This document shows positions 62,074 through 64,000 of a DNA stretch of 64,000 nucleotides, one piece after another. A program made the position numbers and the translations under genes. The notes under the pieces were generated by a model, which had not been told where the DNA came from, searched no databases, and worked only from the letters and a program-made list of their open reading frames with translations. The stretch's first letter is position 1, and every line of letters begins with the position of its first letter. This DNA comes from an uncultured Prevotellaceae bacterium (GTDB lineage: Bacteria > Bacteroidota > Bacteroidia > Bacteroidales > Bacteroidaceae). Location of the stretch: the NCBI GenBank assembly GCA_902784615.1, contig CACZVN010000008.1, forward strand, positions 1 to 64,000. Reading direction: 5' to 3'.

Positions 62074-64000
62074 TTAGTTGAATCGTATATTAAGTGAAAC
62101 AAAAGGAATGGCAGAGCCAAACACAGACAACTTATAGCCCTGGACTCGTCCGCCTTCGGTGACATAATAGATAGAGTAGGCATTCTTACGTGCCAGTACA
62201 TTATATACACCAATAGAGAACGATGTATGGAGGAAGCTTGTCAGTTTATGAGTAGGCTCGATATTAAAAGCGAGATCCAAGCGCATATAGTCTGGAATAC
62301 GGTATGTATTGCGATCTGTATAATATGGCATGTATTTCTGATTCTGCGAATCGTAATATTTGCCGGCGGGCACCGTTGTAGGACGACCTGTGGCATAGTT
62401 GAAGTTACTCGAGAAGCTATATCTCTCAGTAAACTTGTAGTTGAGCACAGCCTTTACCTCATGAGGTCTGTCGTATTCGGCCGGGTACCAGTCGCCATTG
62501 TTCAGAGGCATAGCCACTCGCTTGTCATCCTGACGGAGCAGAGAACGAGAGAAAGTGTAGTTTACCCATCCATTCAACTTTCCAAAAGGTTTTTTGGCCT
62601 GTAGCTCTATGCCATAGGCTTTCCCCTTGGTAGAGATCACGTCAGTCTCAAGGTGGTGGTTCATCAGCAGAACGGCAGAACTGCGATAATTGAGATAATC
62701 GCTGATATGCTTGTAGTAAACCTCTGCTGACAATTCGTATTTCTTTCCTGCCGTCTCATGATAGATACCAGCTGCCAACTGCCACCCTTTCTGGGGTTTG
62801 ATATTGAGGTCGGAGAGTTTCCAGATATCAGTAGGCGACATGATGGAAGTGTTCGACACTTTATGGATATACTGGTTCATGGTGTTAAAGCCTAGCTTCA
62901 AGGAAAGGTTCTCCTGTAAGGCATAGCGAGCCGACAGGCGTATCTCAGGAGCGTGATAGGTCTTGATAACACCAGTTTCACGACGTGTCTCCACCAGCGT
63001 CTCTTCTGAAGGCAGTTCGCCGTCAAGGTAAATATTCACGTCACGAGGACCAAGCGCATTGAATAAGGAATAACGTATGCCGGCAGAAACTGACAGCTTC
63101 TCTGTGAGCGCAAACTCATAATCGAGGTAAGCAGCGCTCTCCAAGGCCTTTTCTCTCTGTAGCTGGTCTGTCGTTATGCACGATTCCTCACCGATAGGCT
63201 CATACTTACCTCCCTGTACATCGTAATGCAGCAAGGAAAGACCATATGAAAGGGTCTGCTTATCAGACAGGCGATGGCGAATATGCAACTTACCCCACAG
63301 CTGGTCAATTCCGAAACTCAGTCGAGCAGCCATGGAAGGTACGGTGTTATCCTCATTAAAATAGTCATAGTGGTCAAGTCCGGCAGAGAACGTGGCAGTT
63401 ATTTTATCATTCAGGATAGAACGCCACTCTGCAGAGATGTTACGGTTCTGATAGCCATACTTATCCTTCGAGCTGAACGAGAACTTGTCGTTACTCCAAT
63501 AGCCATACACCTTGAGGCGATGCATACTGTTGATTCTCCAAGTCAGTACGCCACCAAAATCATAGAAGTTGGCCGTACCGTTCTTGTAGCCGCTCTTCTC
63601 TGGCAGTTTCTTGAGAATCCAGTCGCTATAGGTGGTACGACCATTCAACAGCAGCGACATGTGGTCCTTAACGATGGGTATCTCGATACTGGCCTTACTG
63701 GTAAGCGCACCAATACTTGCGGAACCTGTAAACTTCTGCATATTAGCCTCCTTAGAAGTTACCTTTAATACACTGCTTATTCTGCCTCCATATTCTACGG
63801 GAATACTTGACTTGAATAACTCCACATCCTCAACCGCATCAGAATTGAACGACGTGAACAGACCGAACAGGTGAGACGGATTATATACCGTACCGCCATT
63901 TAGTAGTATCAAGTTCTGATCTGTGGAGCCTCCTCGTACATTATATCCGCTTGAGGCTTCTCCAACGGTGGTGACACCTGGCAGGGTAAGCACAATCTTC
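62074..64000 (-). CDS. TonB-dependent outer-membrane receptor (N-terminus outside the window)
   Basis: The frame is open to the right edge: the visible part begins KIVLTLPGVTTVGEASSGYN, inside the plug domain (YNVRGGSTDQNLILLNGGTV), and then runs through a 22-strand-type barrel to the C-terminus (FGSAIPFVSLNIRFN). The missing N-terminus probably holds a signal peptide and a carboxypeptidase-like domain. It belongs to the receptor group paired with DUF4249 rather than SusC/SusD, since no SusD gene follows. First visible gene of an operon that ends with a two-component system. Confidence 0.93.
   Translation of the reverse strand, partial: KIVLTLPGVTTVGEASSGYNVRGGSTDQNLILLNGGTVYNPSHLFGLFTSFNSDAVEDVELFKSSIPVEYGGRISSVLKVTSKEANMQKFTGSASIGALTSKASIEIPIVKDHMSLLLNGRTTYSDWILKKLPEKSGYKNGTANFYDFGGVLTWRINSMHRLKVYGYWSNDKFSFSSKDKYGYQNRNISAEWRSILNDKITATFSAGLDHYDYFNEDNTVPSMAARLSFGIDQLWGKLHIRHRLSDKQTLSYGLSLLHYDVQGGKYEPIGEESCITTDQLQREKALESAAYLDYEFALTEKLSVSAGIRYSLFNALGPRDVNIYLDGELPSEETLVETRRETGVIKTYHAPEIRLSARYALQENLSLKLGFNTMNQYIHKVSNTSIMSPTDIWKLSDLNIKPQKGWQLAAGIYHETAGKKYELSAEVYYKHISDYLNYRSSAVLLMNHHLETDVISTKGKAYGIELQAKKPFGKLNGWVNYTFSRSLLRQDDKRVAMPLNNGDWYPAEYDRPHEVKAVLNYKFTERYSFSSNFNYATGRPTTVPAGKYYDSQNQKYMPYYTDRNTYRIPDYMRLDLAFNIEPTHKLTSFLHTSFSIGVYNVLARKNAYSIYYVTEGGRVQGYKLSVFGSAIPFVSLNIRFN

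Overview
The window looks like a chromosomal segment from a gut or rumen Prevotella-type bacterium (Bacteroidales, Prevotellaceae). This rests on the Bacteroidetes order of the division and cell-wall cluster (mraZ to ftsZ, with a divergent FtsL-like gene and no murF, murB or ddl), promoters of the TTTG...TAnnTTTG type, glycine-lipid genes, a TonB receptor next to a DUF4249 lipoprotein, a BspA-type surface-protein tail, and exported proteins ending in a Y-D-L-x-G-R...G-K-K-x-x-x-K tail. No ribosomal RNA, CRISPR array, phage or intact transposase was seen; there is one tRNA (Glu).

Left part (1-10046). A partner-switching signalling locus opens the window: the end of a membrane protein fused to an RsbW-like ATPase, a STAS anti-anti-sigma protein, a Cache-HAMP-PP2C phosphatase whose 3' end carries a frameshifting deletion, and an NMT1-like binding protein translationally coupled to it. 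Then come sufC, sufD, a second (TPR-type) PP2C phosphatase, sufS and rnhB. sufB is not in the window.

10047-18043 is the accessory region. A 1.2-kb non-coding stretch is packed with nested inverted repeats: four copies of a GGGGACGG...CCGTCCCC hairpin, a 195-bp element with 19-bp perfect inverted ends, and a 180-bp element with 20-bp inverted ends around a 38-bp perfect AT palindrome. Next to it, on the minus strand, is a unit made of a membrane-tethered Kelch-TM-AraC regulator, a 42-aa peptide, a large lipoprotein, a secreted repeat protein and a second, paralogous 48-aa peptide. The two peptides were too short for normal gene calling and share 12 of 20 core residues. This is the strongest candidate here for an undescribed system. 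An M16 peptidase gene lies 6 bp upstream of the regulator.

20914-38512 is a mixed stretch: gpmI and ung, a DUF3109 protein, an AraC regulator with a GH95 fucosidase, ptb and buk arranged tail to tail, a CapA-like/DUF3160/FG-GAP-like exported trio, gyrB, rpsT with tRNA-Glu, recO, a BspA-like remnant and a truncated VirE-like gene. REP-like palindromes sit in frame inside the Kelch-AraC gene (twice) and inside the signal-peptide region of the GH95 gene.

38513-54673 is the complete division/cell-wall cluster read leftward from mraZ to ftsZ, ending with a HU-like protein gene. 54891-56738 holds the glycine-lipid pair glsA-glsB. The right end (57636-64000) is a single minus-strand operon: TonB receptor (cut by the edge), DUF4249 lipoprotein, a plug-like exported protein, a histidine kinase and an OmpR-type regulator, so an outer-membrane uptake or sensing system co-expressed with its own two-component pair.
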